Source: Acidimicrobiaceae bacterium (lineage in GTDB: Bacteria > Actinomycetota > Acidimicrobiia > Acidimicrobiales > RAAP-2). From it: a stretch of 12,758 nucleotides of DNA. The stretch spans positions 1 to 12,758 of the forward strand of contig JAUTXB010000072.1 in assembly GCA_030838245.1 (NCBI GenBank), in the 5' to 3' direction. Every line of letters begins with the position of its first letter. Positions within the stretch are counted from its first letter, which is position 1. The notes beneath the pieces are model-generated. The model was not told the origin of the DNA. It did no database searches and worked only from the letters and a program-made list of their open reading frames with translations. Shown piece after piece: positions 1 through 6,301 of the stretch. Made by a program: the position numbers and the translations under genes.

Positions 1-971
1 TCTGCGGCTACCACATTCGTGACTCCGGCTCGACGGCCGTGCAAGAGGTGGCCATCGCCATCAGCAACGGCATCGAGTACATCCAGTGCGCGCTCGACCG
101 CGGGCTCCCCGTCGAGTCGTTCGCCCACTCGGTGTACATGTTCTTGTCCTCGGGCCTGGACATCTTCGAAGAGGTGGCCAAGTTCCGGGCCGCCCGCCGG
201 GTGTGGTCGGACGTCATGGCGCAACACTTCGGGGCAACCGACGACGCCAGCCGGGCTCTCAACATCTTCTGTTACACGTTGGGCGGCTACCAGACGGCTA
301 ACGAGCCGCTGAACAACCTCATCCGGATCTCCTACCAGGCCCTGGCCGCGGTGCTGGGTGGCGTCCAGACCCTGGCCTCGTCGTCGTTCGACGAGGCCCT
401 CGGCATCCCCAGCCAGGAAGCCGCCCATCTGGGGCTCCGGACCCAGCAGATCCTGGCGCTGGAGACCGGGGTGACCCGGTCGGCCGACCCGCTGGGGGGG
501 TCGTACCTGGTCGAGGCCCTGACCGATCAGCTGGAGGAGGAGATCCGGGCCTACATGGCCCGCATCGAGCGAGAGGGCGGGGCCATCGGTGCACTCGAGT
601 CCGGTTTCTTGGAGGCCGAGATCGACGAGCAGGCCTTCCGGCTGCAAAACCGCATCGACCGGGGGGACCACCCCGTGGTCAGCGTGAACCGGCACGTCAC
701 CACCGCTCCACCGACGGCGCTGAACCGGGAGCCCACCCGGCGAGATCTGGCCACCATCGAAGAGGCGCAGGTCGAGTCGCTGGGCCGCCTGCGCCGGGAC
801 CGTGACGCCGGCGCGGTGACCGCGGCCCTCGAGCAGGTGCGTGCCGCGGCCCGATCCAAGTCCAACACTGTCCCTCCCATCCTGACGGCGGTCAGGGCCA
901 GCGCCACCGTGGGCGAGATCTGCCAGGCCCTGGCCGACGTGTGGGGGAGGTTCGATGCCCACCATCCCTGA
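1..971 (+). CDS. B12-dependent acyl-CoA mutase large subunit (methylmalonyl-CoA mutase family), 5' end outside the window
   Basis: This is the C-terminal part of the substrate-binding barrel of an adenosylcobalamin-dependent acyl-CoA mutase. The frame is open from base 3, so the gene starts upstream; the GTG at 39 is only an internal codon. The GYH motif (bases 6-14), a GSTAVQE-type helix, FRAARRVW, the FDEALG box (387-404) and ADPLGGSY (484-507) are all family hallmarks. The protein ends with a VGEICQALADVWG-type tail and has no cobalamin-binding (DxHxxG) domain, so the B12 domain must be a separate small subunit, as in isobutyryl- or 2-hydroxyisobutyryl-CoA mutases. Several residues conserved in methylmalonyl-CoA mutase are replaced: Ser and Tyr at 129-137, Phe-Cys-Tyr at 267-275 and Ser at 381-383. 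Substrate is therefore uncertain. The stop overlaps the next gene by 17 nt. Family assignment is firm; reaction is not. Confidence 0.9.
   Translation, partial: CGYHIRDSGSTAVQEVAIAISNGIEYIQCALDRGLPVESFAHSVYMFLSSGLDIFEEVAKFRAARRVWSDVMAQHFGATDDASRALNIFCYTLGGYQTANEPLNNLIRISYQALAAVLGGVQTLASSSFDEALGIPSQEAAHLGLRTQQILALETGVTRSADPLGGSYLVEALTDQLEEEIRAYMARIEREGGAIGALESGFLEAEIDEQAFRLQNRIDRGDHPVVSVNRHVTTAPPTALNREPTRRDLATIEEAQVESLGRLRRDRDAGAVTAALEQVRAAARSKSNTVPPILTAVRASATVGEICQALADVWGRFDAHHP
943..950 (+). promoter_or_regulatory. Ribosome binding site of the first acyl-CoA synthetase, inside the mutase gene
   Basis: GGGGGAGG lies 4 nt before the ATG at 955, within the last codons of the mutase. It supports the overlapping start and implies coupled translation of mutase and ligase. 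Confidence 0.6.
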
Positions 972-2517
972 GCTGGTCGAGCGGTCGGCCCGCGCCTACG
1001 GCCCGCGCACCGCGGTGGTCGACGGCGATCGCCGCCTGACCTTTGCCGAAGTCGGCGACCGGTCGGGGCGACTGGCCAACGTCCTGGCCGGGCTGACCCC
1101 CGAGCCAGGGGCCCGGGTGGCCATCTTGATGCGGAACCGGTTGGAGTACGTGGAGTGCGACTTCGCCATCGCCCGGGCCGGGATGGTCAAGGTCCCGATC
1201 AACCCCCGCCTCAGCGATGACGAGCGCCAGTACCTGCTGGCCGATTCGGGTGCCGGCGTGCTCATCACCGAGTCGGCCGAGCGGTCACGGGTGGCCGAGC
1301 TGGTGGCCGAGCTGGACCGACCCCCCACCATCGTCGACATCGATGCCGACACCGACGGGGCCGGTGCCCTGGGCGGCTACGAGGCGCTCCTGGGATCGGC
1401 CCGGCCGGTGCCGGTCCCGCTGGCGCCGGACCCCGAGCGGCTCAGCCAGCTGCTGTACACGTCGGGGACGACCGGGCGCCCCAAGGGGGCCATGCTGGCC
1501 GACCGCTGCCGGGTGACGGCCACGCTCATGAGCACCTCCGAGGAGTTCTGCGCCGGGCCGGGGGACGGCATGATCCACGCCGGTCCGCTCTCCCACGGCA
1601 GCGGGTCCAAGGTGCTCACCTTCTTCACCCGCGGGGCGGCGAGCATCCTGTTGGCCAAGTTCGAACCGGCCGCGTTCTTCGACTGCGTGGTCGACCACGG
1701 CGGCACCTCCACGTTTGTCGTCCCCACCATGATCCAGATGCTGGTCGAGCACGCCCGCCGCCACGGCGTGCCCGCCGGGCTTCGCAACATCACCTACGGC
1801 GGGGCGAGCATCAGTCGCACCACCCTGGACGCGGCCCTCGAGACGTTCGGCCCCATCCTCACCCAGGTGTTCGGGACCTCCGAGGTCCCCCATCCCATTA
1901 CCGTGCTCCGTCATCGCGACGAGCTCGACCCGAGGGTGGCCGACGCCCCGGCCGTGCCCACCGGACGACTGGTACCGGCGGCGTCCATGCGCCTAGTCGA
2001 CGAGCAGGCGGCCGAAGTCGATGGCAACCACGGGGAGCTCTGGGTCAACGGTGCACAGGTGATGCTGGGCTATTGGAATAACCCGACCGCCTCGGCCGAG
2101 GCCCTCGTCGAGGGCTGGTATCGGACCGGCGACGTGGCCACCGTCGACGACACCGGGCTCATCACCATCGTCGACCGCATCAAGGACATGATCATCTCGG
2201 GCGGGCTCAACGTCTACCCGGCCGAAGTGGAGCGGGTGCTCGTCCAGCACGAGGGAGTGCGAGACGTCTGTGTCGTCGGAGTACCCGACGAGCGCTGGGG
2301 CGAGGTGGTGGCCGCGGCCGTGGTCACCAGAGACGGCTCCGAGCTCGACGGCCTCACCCTGAGCGACTGGTGCAGCGAACGGCTGGCCGGCTACAAGAAG
2401 CCGCGCATCGTGTTGGTAGTCGACGACCTGCCCAAGGGATCGACAGCCAAGGTGTCCAAGCGGGCGGTGCGCGAGCTGCTGGTGCAAATGGCGCCACAGG
2501 TGACCGGGACCTCCTGA
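955..2517 (+). CDS. AMP-forming acyl-CoA synthetase (FadD-like ligase)
   Basis: A 520-residue member of the ANL superfamily, which activates a carboxylic acid with ATP to an acyl-adenylate and then forms the CoA thioester in the cytoplasm. Visible motifs in order are the P-loop YTSGTTGRPKG (residues 168-178), the A5 motif FGTSE (306-310), the A7 motif GWYRTGD with the ribose-binding Asp393, the hinge region followed by MIISGGLNVYP, and the C-terminal catalytic lysine (Lys499 in STAKVSKR). The Gly that usually precedes this Lys is Ala here. Length is normal for medium- or long-chain acyl-CoA ligases. The ATG at 955 is chosen because it has a good Shine-Dalgarno and the N-terminus begins at the expected place (IPELVERSARAYGPRTAVV). 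It overlaps the mutase by 17 nt, so it may supply or consume the acyl-CoA that the mutase handles. Acid specificity cannot be read from the sequence. Confidence 0.92.
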   Translation: MPTIPELVERSARAYGPRTAVVDGDRRLTFAEVGDRSGRLANVLAGLTPEPGARVAILMRNRLEYVECDFAIARAGMVKVPINPRLSDDERQYLLADSGAGVLITESAERSRVAELVAELDRPPTIVDIDADTDGAGALGGYEALLGSARPVPVPLAPDPERLSQLLYTSGTTGRPKGAMLADRCRVTATLMSTSEEFCAGPGDGMIHAGPLSHGSGSKVLTFFTRGAASILLAKFEPAAFFDCVVDHGGTSTFVVPTMIQMLVEHARRHGVPAGLRNITYGGASISRTTLDAALETFGPILTQVFGTSEVPHPITVLRHRDELDPRVADAPAVPTGRLVPAASMRLVDEQAAEVDGNHGELWVNGAQVMLGYWNNPTASAEALVEGWYRTGDVATVDDTGLITIVDRIKDMIISGGLNVYPAEVERVLVQHEGVRDVCVVGVPDERWGEVVAAAVVTRDGSELDGLTLSDWCSERLAGYKKPRIVLVVDDLPKGSTAKVSKRAVRELLVQMAPQVTGTS

Positions 2518-2520
2518 CGC

Positions 2521-2536
2521 CCAGCCGGTCGGCTGG
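2521..2536 (+). terminator. Small hairpin between the two synthetase genes (weak terminator or attenuator)
   Basis: CCAGCC, a GGTC loop and GGCTGG form a perfect 6-bp GC stem three bases after the first synthetase stop codon. No T tract follows. It could end or attenuate transcription or protect the upstream message. A near-identical hairpin follows the DUF2079 gene at 7935-7952. Confidence 0.4.
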
Positions 2537-2570
2537 CACCGTGTGGCCCGCCCGGTAAGAGTGGCAGACC

Positions 2571-4100
2571 GTGGAAGCCAACGCCGAAGTAGTGAACACC
2601 CAAGAAGCCGACGTCGAGACAGAGGCTGAGCCGGAGACGACCCCGTACGGGACCCGGATCCACGAGTTGGCCCTGGCCTCGCCGGACGAGGTCGCCCTGA
2701 TCTTCGCGGCCGAGGACCGGACCGAGCGCCATTTCACCTGGGCCGAGCTCGACGACCGCACCACCCAGGTGGCCCGGGCGCTGGCCCGGCGCGGCCTCGG
2801 TGTCGGGGACCTGTTCGCCATGCAGCTGAAGAACTCGCCCGAACTGGTCTTCGCCACCTTTGCCGCCTGGAAGCTGGGGGCCGTGCCGGTGCCCGTACGT
2901 TGGGACCTCCCCGAGTGGGAGCTGGGTCGCCTCCGGACGGTGATCAACGCGGCCCTGGTCGTCGACGCTTCCAACTTCGACCTGTTCGAAGACAGCCTGT
3001 CCGAGTCGACCGAAGTGCTTCCCGAGGTCACCGCCCCCCACCACTCCGGCATCTGCAGCTCAGGGTCGACGGGGTCGCCCAAGGTCATCTTGCGCAAGTC
3101 CCCCGCGGTGGTCACCGAAGGGGCCCCAGGCGCGCTCGGCATCATGGAGTCCTGGGGACCGATATCGGCCGACCAGCTGATCCTGACCCCGGGGCCGATC
3201 TACCACAACAACGGCTTTTTGACCATGTCCAACCTGTTGTCCGGTTACCGGGCGGTGCTGATGGAGCGGTTCCGGGCCGACCACATGGTGGACCTAATCG
3301 AGCGGCACCGGGTCACCGGGTTCACCGGGGCCACGCCGATGTTCCAGCGGGTGGCCCAGCTCCCCGACATCGCGTCGCGGGACTTCTCGAGCATCGAGTG
3401 GACCATGCAGGGTGCCGCCGTGCTGCCCCAGTGGCTGGCCCGATTCTGGTTCGACCTCATCGGGCCCGAGCGCTTCTACATGACCTACGGGTCGAGCGAG
3501 GGGGCGGGGGTGGTGGCCTGCCGCGGGGACGGGTGGCTCGAGCACCCGGGCACCCTGGGCCAGCCCTGGACCGAGACGGAGATCCGGATCCTCGGCCCCG
3601 AGGGCGACGAGCTCCCCGCCGGCGAGATCGGCGAGATCTATCTGCGACAGGCCGACGGGATCACCCACGGGTACCTGGGCGACGTGCCGCCCGCCCCGGT
3701 GACCGACGACAACTTCACCACCATCGGCGACCTGGGCTGGCTCGATGAGGAGGGTTGGTTGTACATGGCCGACCGCCGCGTCGACATGATCGTCTCCGGC
3801 GGGGCCAACGTGTTCCCGGCCGAAGTCGAGGCGGCGCTCAGTGAGCATCCCGGCCTGGCCGATGTGGTGGTCATCGGGCTCCCCGACGAGGAGTGGGGAC
3901 AGCGGGTGCACGCCATCGCCCAGTGGTCGGGCTCGGGGACAGCGGTCACCGAACGAGAGGTGATCGAGTTCGCCAAATCGCGCCTCAGCCCCTACAAGGT
4001 GCCCAAGTCGGTGGAATTCGTCGACCTCATCCCCCGGTCGGAGGCCACCAAGGTCAACCGTTCGGCCCTGGTGGCCGAGCGGGTACCCGCCGCCGGTTGA
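2571..4100 (+). CDS. AMP-forming acyl-CoA synthetase, second copy (acyl or bile-acid-CoA-ligase-like)
   Basis: A 509-residue ANL-superfamily ligase, clearly diverged from the neighbouring synthetase rather than a recent duplicate. Motifs: P-loop SSGSTGSPK (residues 163-171), a PIYHNNGF segment, A5 motif YGSSEG (306-311), IGDLGWLD with Asp387, MIVSGGANVFPAEVE, and a C-terminal Lys494 in SEATKVNR, where Thr replaces the usual Gly before the lysine. The middle of the protein resembles bile-acid-CoA-ligase-type and actinobacterial FadD ligases that act on bulky acids; this is a resemblance, not an assignment. The GTG at 2571 is the first sensible start and gives an acidic leader of about 24 residues before the conserved domain (TPYGTRIHELA). 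The ribosome binding site is weak, so the exact start is uncertain. It is 53 nt downstream of the first ligase on the same strand and is probably co-transcribed. Confidence 0.88.
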   Translation: MEANAEVVNTQEADVETEAEPETTPYGTRIHELALASPDEVALIFAAEDRTERHFTWAELDDRTTQVARALARRGLGVGDLFAMQLKNSPELVFATFAAWKLGAVPVPVRWDLPEWELGRLRTVINAALVVDASNFDLFEDSLSESTEVLPEVTAPHHSGICSSGSTGSPKVILRKSPAVVTEGAPGALGIMESWGPISADQLILTPGPIYHNNGFLTMSNLLSGYRAVLMERFRADHMVDLIERHRVTGFTGATPMFQRVAQLPDIASRDFSSIEWTMQGAAVLPQWLARFWFDLIGPERFYMTYGSSEGAGVVACRGDGWLEHPGTLGQPWTETEIRILGPEGDELPAGEIGEIYLRQADGITHGYLGDVPPAPVTDDNFTTIGDLGWLDEEGWLYMADRRVDMIVSGGANVFPAEVEAALSEHPGLADVVVIGLPDEEWGQRVHAIAQWSGSGTAVTEREVIEFAKSRLSPYKVPKSVEFVDLIPRSEATKVNRSALVAERVPAAG

Positions 4101-4111
4101 CCCAACCCCAC

Positions 4112-4142
4112 CCGGTTGCGACCGTCTGAACCGGTTCGACCG
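4112..4142. repeat. Repeated CCGGTT(G)CGACCG motif with a 10-bp palindrome upstream of the substrate-binding protein gene
   Basis: CCGGTTGCGACCG (4112-4124) recurs as CCGGTTCGACCG (4131-4142). Between and overlapping them is the perfect palindrome GAACCGGTTC (4128-4137). Spacing of equivalent bases is about 19 bp, close to two helical turns, as expected for a dimeric repressor or activator site. Operator function is inferred; no regulator is seen nearby. Confidence 0.35.
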
Positions 4143-4169
4143 CTTTGACCTGGGAGCGGAGTGCGTTCT

Positions 4170-4222
4170 CGTGACGCTCACGCAACCACGGCTTGCGTTC
4201 GATCGGCGCCCCCGACTACCTT
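4170..4222 (+). promoter_or_regulatory. Inverted repeats and weak promoter-like boxes upstream of the substrate-binding protein gene
   Basis: CGTGA-CGC-TCACG (4170-4182) and ACGCAA-N7-TTGCGT (4180-4198) are two overlapping inverted repeats. TTGCGT (4193-4198) could also be a -35 box, with TACCTT (4217-4222) 18 nt downstream as a poor -10. The 4101-4301 gap holds these sites and no convincing gene; an upstream extension of the downstream frame to GTG 4161 lacks protein-like character. Confidence 0.3.
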
Positions 4223-4289
4223 CCGTATGGCAGGTAATGGCATCCGCTTTCGCCAGCGAGACCCGCCGTGCAGGCACGGGGGTCAGCCC

Positions 4290-4296
4290 AGGGGGG
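4290..4296 (+). promoter_or_regulatory. Ribosome binding site that fixes the substrate-binding protein start
   Basis: AGGGGGG lies 5 nt before the ATG at 4302. It sits immediately ahead of a good Sec signal peptide and rules out the in-frame GTG at 4161. Confidence 0.55.
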
Positions 4297-4301
4297 TACG
4301 A

Positions 4302-5543
4302 ATGACGTGTACGTACGTGCGGTTCCGATCGGTTCGGGTGTTGTTGGCGGTGGCCCTCATGGCCGTCGGAATCACCGCCGGCACGGTGTCCACTTTGGGG
4401 TCGAGCGCCAGTGCCAGCTCGGGCTACCCACCGATCCCCAAGGGCCCGATCACCTTCGAGCTGTCCGCCGACCTAAGCGGCGCGGCCGCGGCCTACGGAG
4501 CCACGACCAAGGCCGCCTTCCAGAACGTCACCCTCCAGGCCTTCAATGCCTCCCACCCCAACGGCATCGATGGCCACCAGCTGATCATCAAGCTGCAAAA
4601 TGACGCCAGCGACGTGACCGGCGCCGTCCAGGCCGCCAACCAGATGGTGGCCGACAAGGCGGCCGGGGTGGTCACCGTCTCCCAGAGCCCGGCGGCCCAG
4701 AGCCAGCAGCTGGCCGTGTTGACCAAGGCCAAGATGCCGGTGGTGTCGACCCTGACCGGCTCGCAGTACGCCGACACCACCAAGTACCCCTACGCCTTCA
4801 GCCCCGGTGGGTCCGTCCAGCAAGAGGGGGCGGTGGCGGGCAAGTGGATGGCCACCAAGGGCTTCAAGCGGGTGGCGGTGCTAACCGACGGACTGCCCCA
4901 GGACACCGACGCAGTGAACCAGATCCAGGCTGGGATGAAGAAGTACGCACCCAAGGCCAAGATCGTCCAGTCGGTGACCATCCCCTCGGGCTCGGTGGAC
5001 GACTCCGCGGCCATCTCCAAGGCCAAAGCGGCGAACCCCGACTTGCTCGTCGTCTACCTGGGCGTTGGCTTCGGTCCGGTGTGGCAGGCCATGCAGTCGG
5101 CCAACTGGTCCCCGACCATCATGTCCTCACCCGGCGCCTGGTATGACGGGTTCGACGCCATGGGGGCTCTCGTGTCCAAGGCCTATGCGCCTTACGTCGA
5201 CTGCGCGTCCTCACCCAGCCAGACGTTCACGGCCGAGCAGCAGGGTCTCTTCGCCAAGTACAGCGCGGTCACCGCGGCCTCGAGCGTCAACTACCTGACG
5301 TACATCGCCTCGGACTCGGTCCCCGTCGAGATCATGGCCGCGGCTATCGAGAAGTACCACTCAACCGACCCGAACGCCATCAAGAAGGCCATCGAGGGGA
5401 TGCATCAGTCGTTCGTCGGCATCCAGTACAACTACTCGTCCACCAACCACTTCGGCCTGACCGGCCAGTACGGGCCGGCCGTGTGTGCCATGGGACCGCC
5501 CTATGCCGGCGGGGTGGGCAAGGTCCCGATCAAGCAGCCCTGA
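4302..5543 (+). CDS. Secreted ABC transporter substrate-binding protein, branched-chain amino acid type (Peripla_BP_6)
   Basis: A 413-residue periplasmic-binding-fold protein of the LivJ-like class, which binds amino acids, amides, aromatic or other small acids outside the cell for an ABC importer. The N-terminus has a basic start, a hydrophobic core (VLLAVALMAVGITAG) and a likely Sec cleavage site after an Ala-Ser-Ala, giving a mature start near SSGYPP. There is no lipobox cysteine, which is unusual for a binding protein of a Gram-positive-type cell; it may be free, associated with its permease, or held by an uncleaved anchor. The domain begins with PITFELSADLSGAAAAYG and contains GVVTVSQSPAAQSQQLAVL and FKRVAVLTDG, typical of this fold. 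Two cysteines (in VDCASS and AVCAMG) could form a disulfide. No permease or ATPase gene is in the window, so the partner is elsewhere. It has its own leader region after the ligase genes. Ligand is unknown. Confidence 0.88.
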   Translation: MTCTYVRFRSVRVLLAVALMAVGITAGTVSTLGSSASASSGYPPIPKGPITFELSADLSGAAAAYGATTKAAFQNVTLQAFNASHPNGIDGHQLIIKLQNDASDVTGAVQAANQMVADKAAGVVTVSQSPAAQSQQLAVLTKAKMPVVSTLTGSQYADTTKYPYAFSPGGSVQQEGAVAGKWMATKGFKRVAVLTDGLPQDTDAVNQIQAGMKKYAPKAKIVQSVTIPSGSVDDSAAISKAKAANPDLLVVYLGVGFGPVWQAMQSANWSPTIMSSPGAWYDGFDAMGALVSKAYAPYVDCASSPSQTFTAEQQGLFAKYSAVTAASSVNYLTYIASDSVPVEIMAAAIEKYHSTDPNAIKKAIEGMHQSFVGIQYNYSSTNHFGLTGQYGPAVCAMGPPYAGGVGKVPIKQP

Positions 5544-5606
5544 CCGGGACCGCCGACCTCAGCCGGTGGCCCGCTGGCCCGACCAGTCGGCGCGTGGCCC
5601 GGGAGG

Positions 5607-6107
5607 TCAGCCGGTGGTGATCTGGCGGGAGGCGAGCTTCCAGCCCTCGGGCGTGCGGGAGAAGCGGTCGTGGTAGTGACCGATGCCCCGGAGCACCGGT
5701 GACCCCAGCGTGTCGCCCACGAACAGCCAGTAGGACTCGGCCTCGGCCACGTCGCTCCCGTCCACCCGCACGGCCAGCGTGGTGTTCACGTGCCTGGTGT
5801 TGGTGCCCGGCCCTTGGAACCCGTCGGCTCGGCGCTGTCGACGATCGGCGGCAATCTGGTCCCTGCCCTCGGTCCGGCTGTGGCCTAGGTCCTCACTGGC
5901 GCTGCCGGGGAACTCCCACACGGCGTCGTCAGTGAAGCAGTCGAGGTAGTCGTCCAGGTCGGGGTCCATATCAGCCAGGTGGGCCACGCGGGCCACGAGG
6001 TTCCGGATCTCCTGTTCGTCCCGGATCAGCTGCCCTGCGTTGTCAGTGACTGGGTCGTCTGCGACCGGGTTGTCTGTGTCTGCGTCGTCGGTGTTCACAT
6101 CGTGCAC
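5607..6107 (-). CDS. SnoaL/NTF2-like fold protein (SnoaL_4 type) with acidic repeat N-terminus
   Basis: A 166-residue protein with a single NTF2-like alpha+beta-barrel domain from about residue 29. Recognisable features are EIRNLVARVAHLADM, DYLDCFTDDAVWEFPG, TRHVNTTLAVRVDG, ESYWLFVGD and GIGHYHDRFSRTPEGWKLASRQ, the usual end of SnoaL_4 members. Relatives are small hydratases, isomerases, cyclases or ring-dioxygenase beta-like subunits; function here is open. The start is GTG at 6107, supported by GAGGG (6115-6119 on the minus strand) with a 7-nt gap. Residues 6-25 are four degenerate pentapeptides of the type (T/A)-D-(D/N)-(P/A)-x, encoded by tandem 15-nt repeats. Such an acidic tail is not part of the family core. 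The gene converges on the substrate-binding protein gene and diverges from the membrane protein gene. A later start that drops the repeats is possible. Confidence 0.82.
   Translation of the reverse strand: MHDVNTDDADTDNPVADDPVTDNAGQLIRDEQEIRNLVARVAHLADMDPDLDDYLDCFTDDAVWEFPGSASEDLGHSRTEGRDQIAADRRQRRADGFQGPGTNTRHVNTTLAVRVDGSDVAEAESYWLFVGDTLGSPVLRGIGHYHDRFSRTPEGWKLASRQITTG
6032..6091. repeat. Degenerate 15-nt tandem repeat, about four units
   Basis: Units at 6047-6061, 6062-6076 and 6077-6091 match each other at about 12 of 15 positions; a decayed fourth unit is at 6032-6046. In frame on the minus strand they encode TDDAD, TDNPV, ADDPV and TDNAG at the N-terminus of the SnoaL-like protein. Confidence 0.6.
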
Positions 6108-6263
6108 TACGTCACCCTCGTTCCCGTCATATCGGCCCGCTCCGTCTCGACCCTAGCCATCGACATGGCCGAGAGGCTCCCCGGCACCGACGGGGGTTCC
6201 CGCAACATGCTCTTGAACGCAGCGTCTGCATCATCTCGGGCAGCCGGTGATGACGTACAGTCA

Positions 6264-6295
6264 GCTCGGGCCCGAGCCAGCACCACACGTAGACT
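6264..6295 (+). promoter_or_regulatory. Leaderless-type promoter with a 14-bp palindrome upstream of the DUF2079 gene
   Basis: TAGACT (6290-6295) fits the actinobacterial TAnnnT -10 box and ends 6 nt before the ATG at 6302, so transcription would start at or next to the start codon. The perfect palindrome GCTCGGGCCCGAGC (6264-6277) covers the -35 position. No good -35 box or Shine-Dalgarno is visible. The rest of 6108-6301 holds no convincing gene and must contain the divergent minus-strand promoter too, which I could not pin down. Confidence 0.45.
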
Positions 6296-6301
6296 CGCTG
6301 G

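Noticed and set aside
39..41. GTG 39 as the start of the mutase
   Set aside because: Upstream codons from base 3 continue the conserved GYHIRDSGSTA motif, so the gene is cut by the window edge.
1..971. Mutase as a pseudogene because of its lost pocket residues
   Set aside because: No stop or frameshift is seen and the rest of the domain, including GYH, FDEALG and the C-terminal tail, is well preserved; substitution looks selected rather than decayed.
3294..4277. Minus-strand open frame of 327 codons opposite the second synthetase
   Set aside because: Lies over conserved acyl-CoA synthetase motifs; no domain and biased composition.
4161..4301. GTG 4161 as the start of the substrate-binding protein
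   Set aside because: It would put 47 residues of non-conserved sequence before a normal signal peptide; ATG 4302 has a good ribosome site.
5544..5606. Terminator between the substrate-binding protein and SnoaL-like genes
   Set aside because: Only short stems such as CAGC/GCTG and CCGA/TCGG and a TCAGCCGGTGG direct repeat (5559-5569, 5607-5617) were found; none is convincing although a terminator is expected here.
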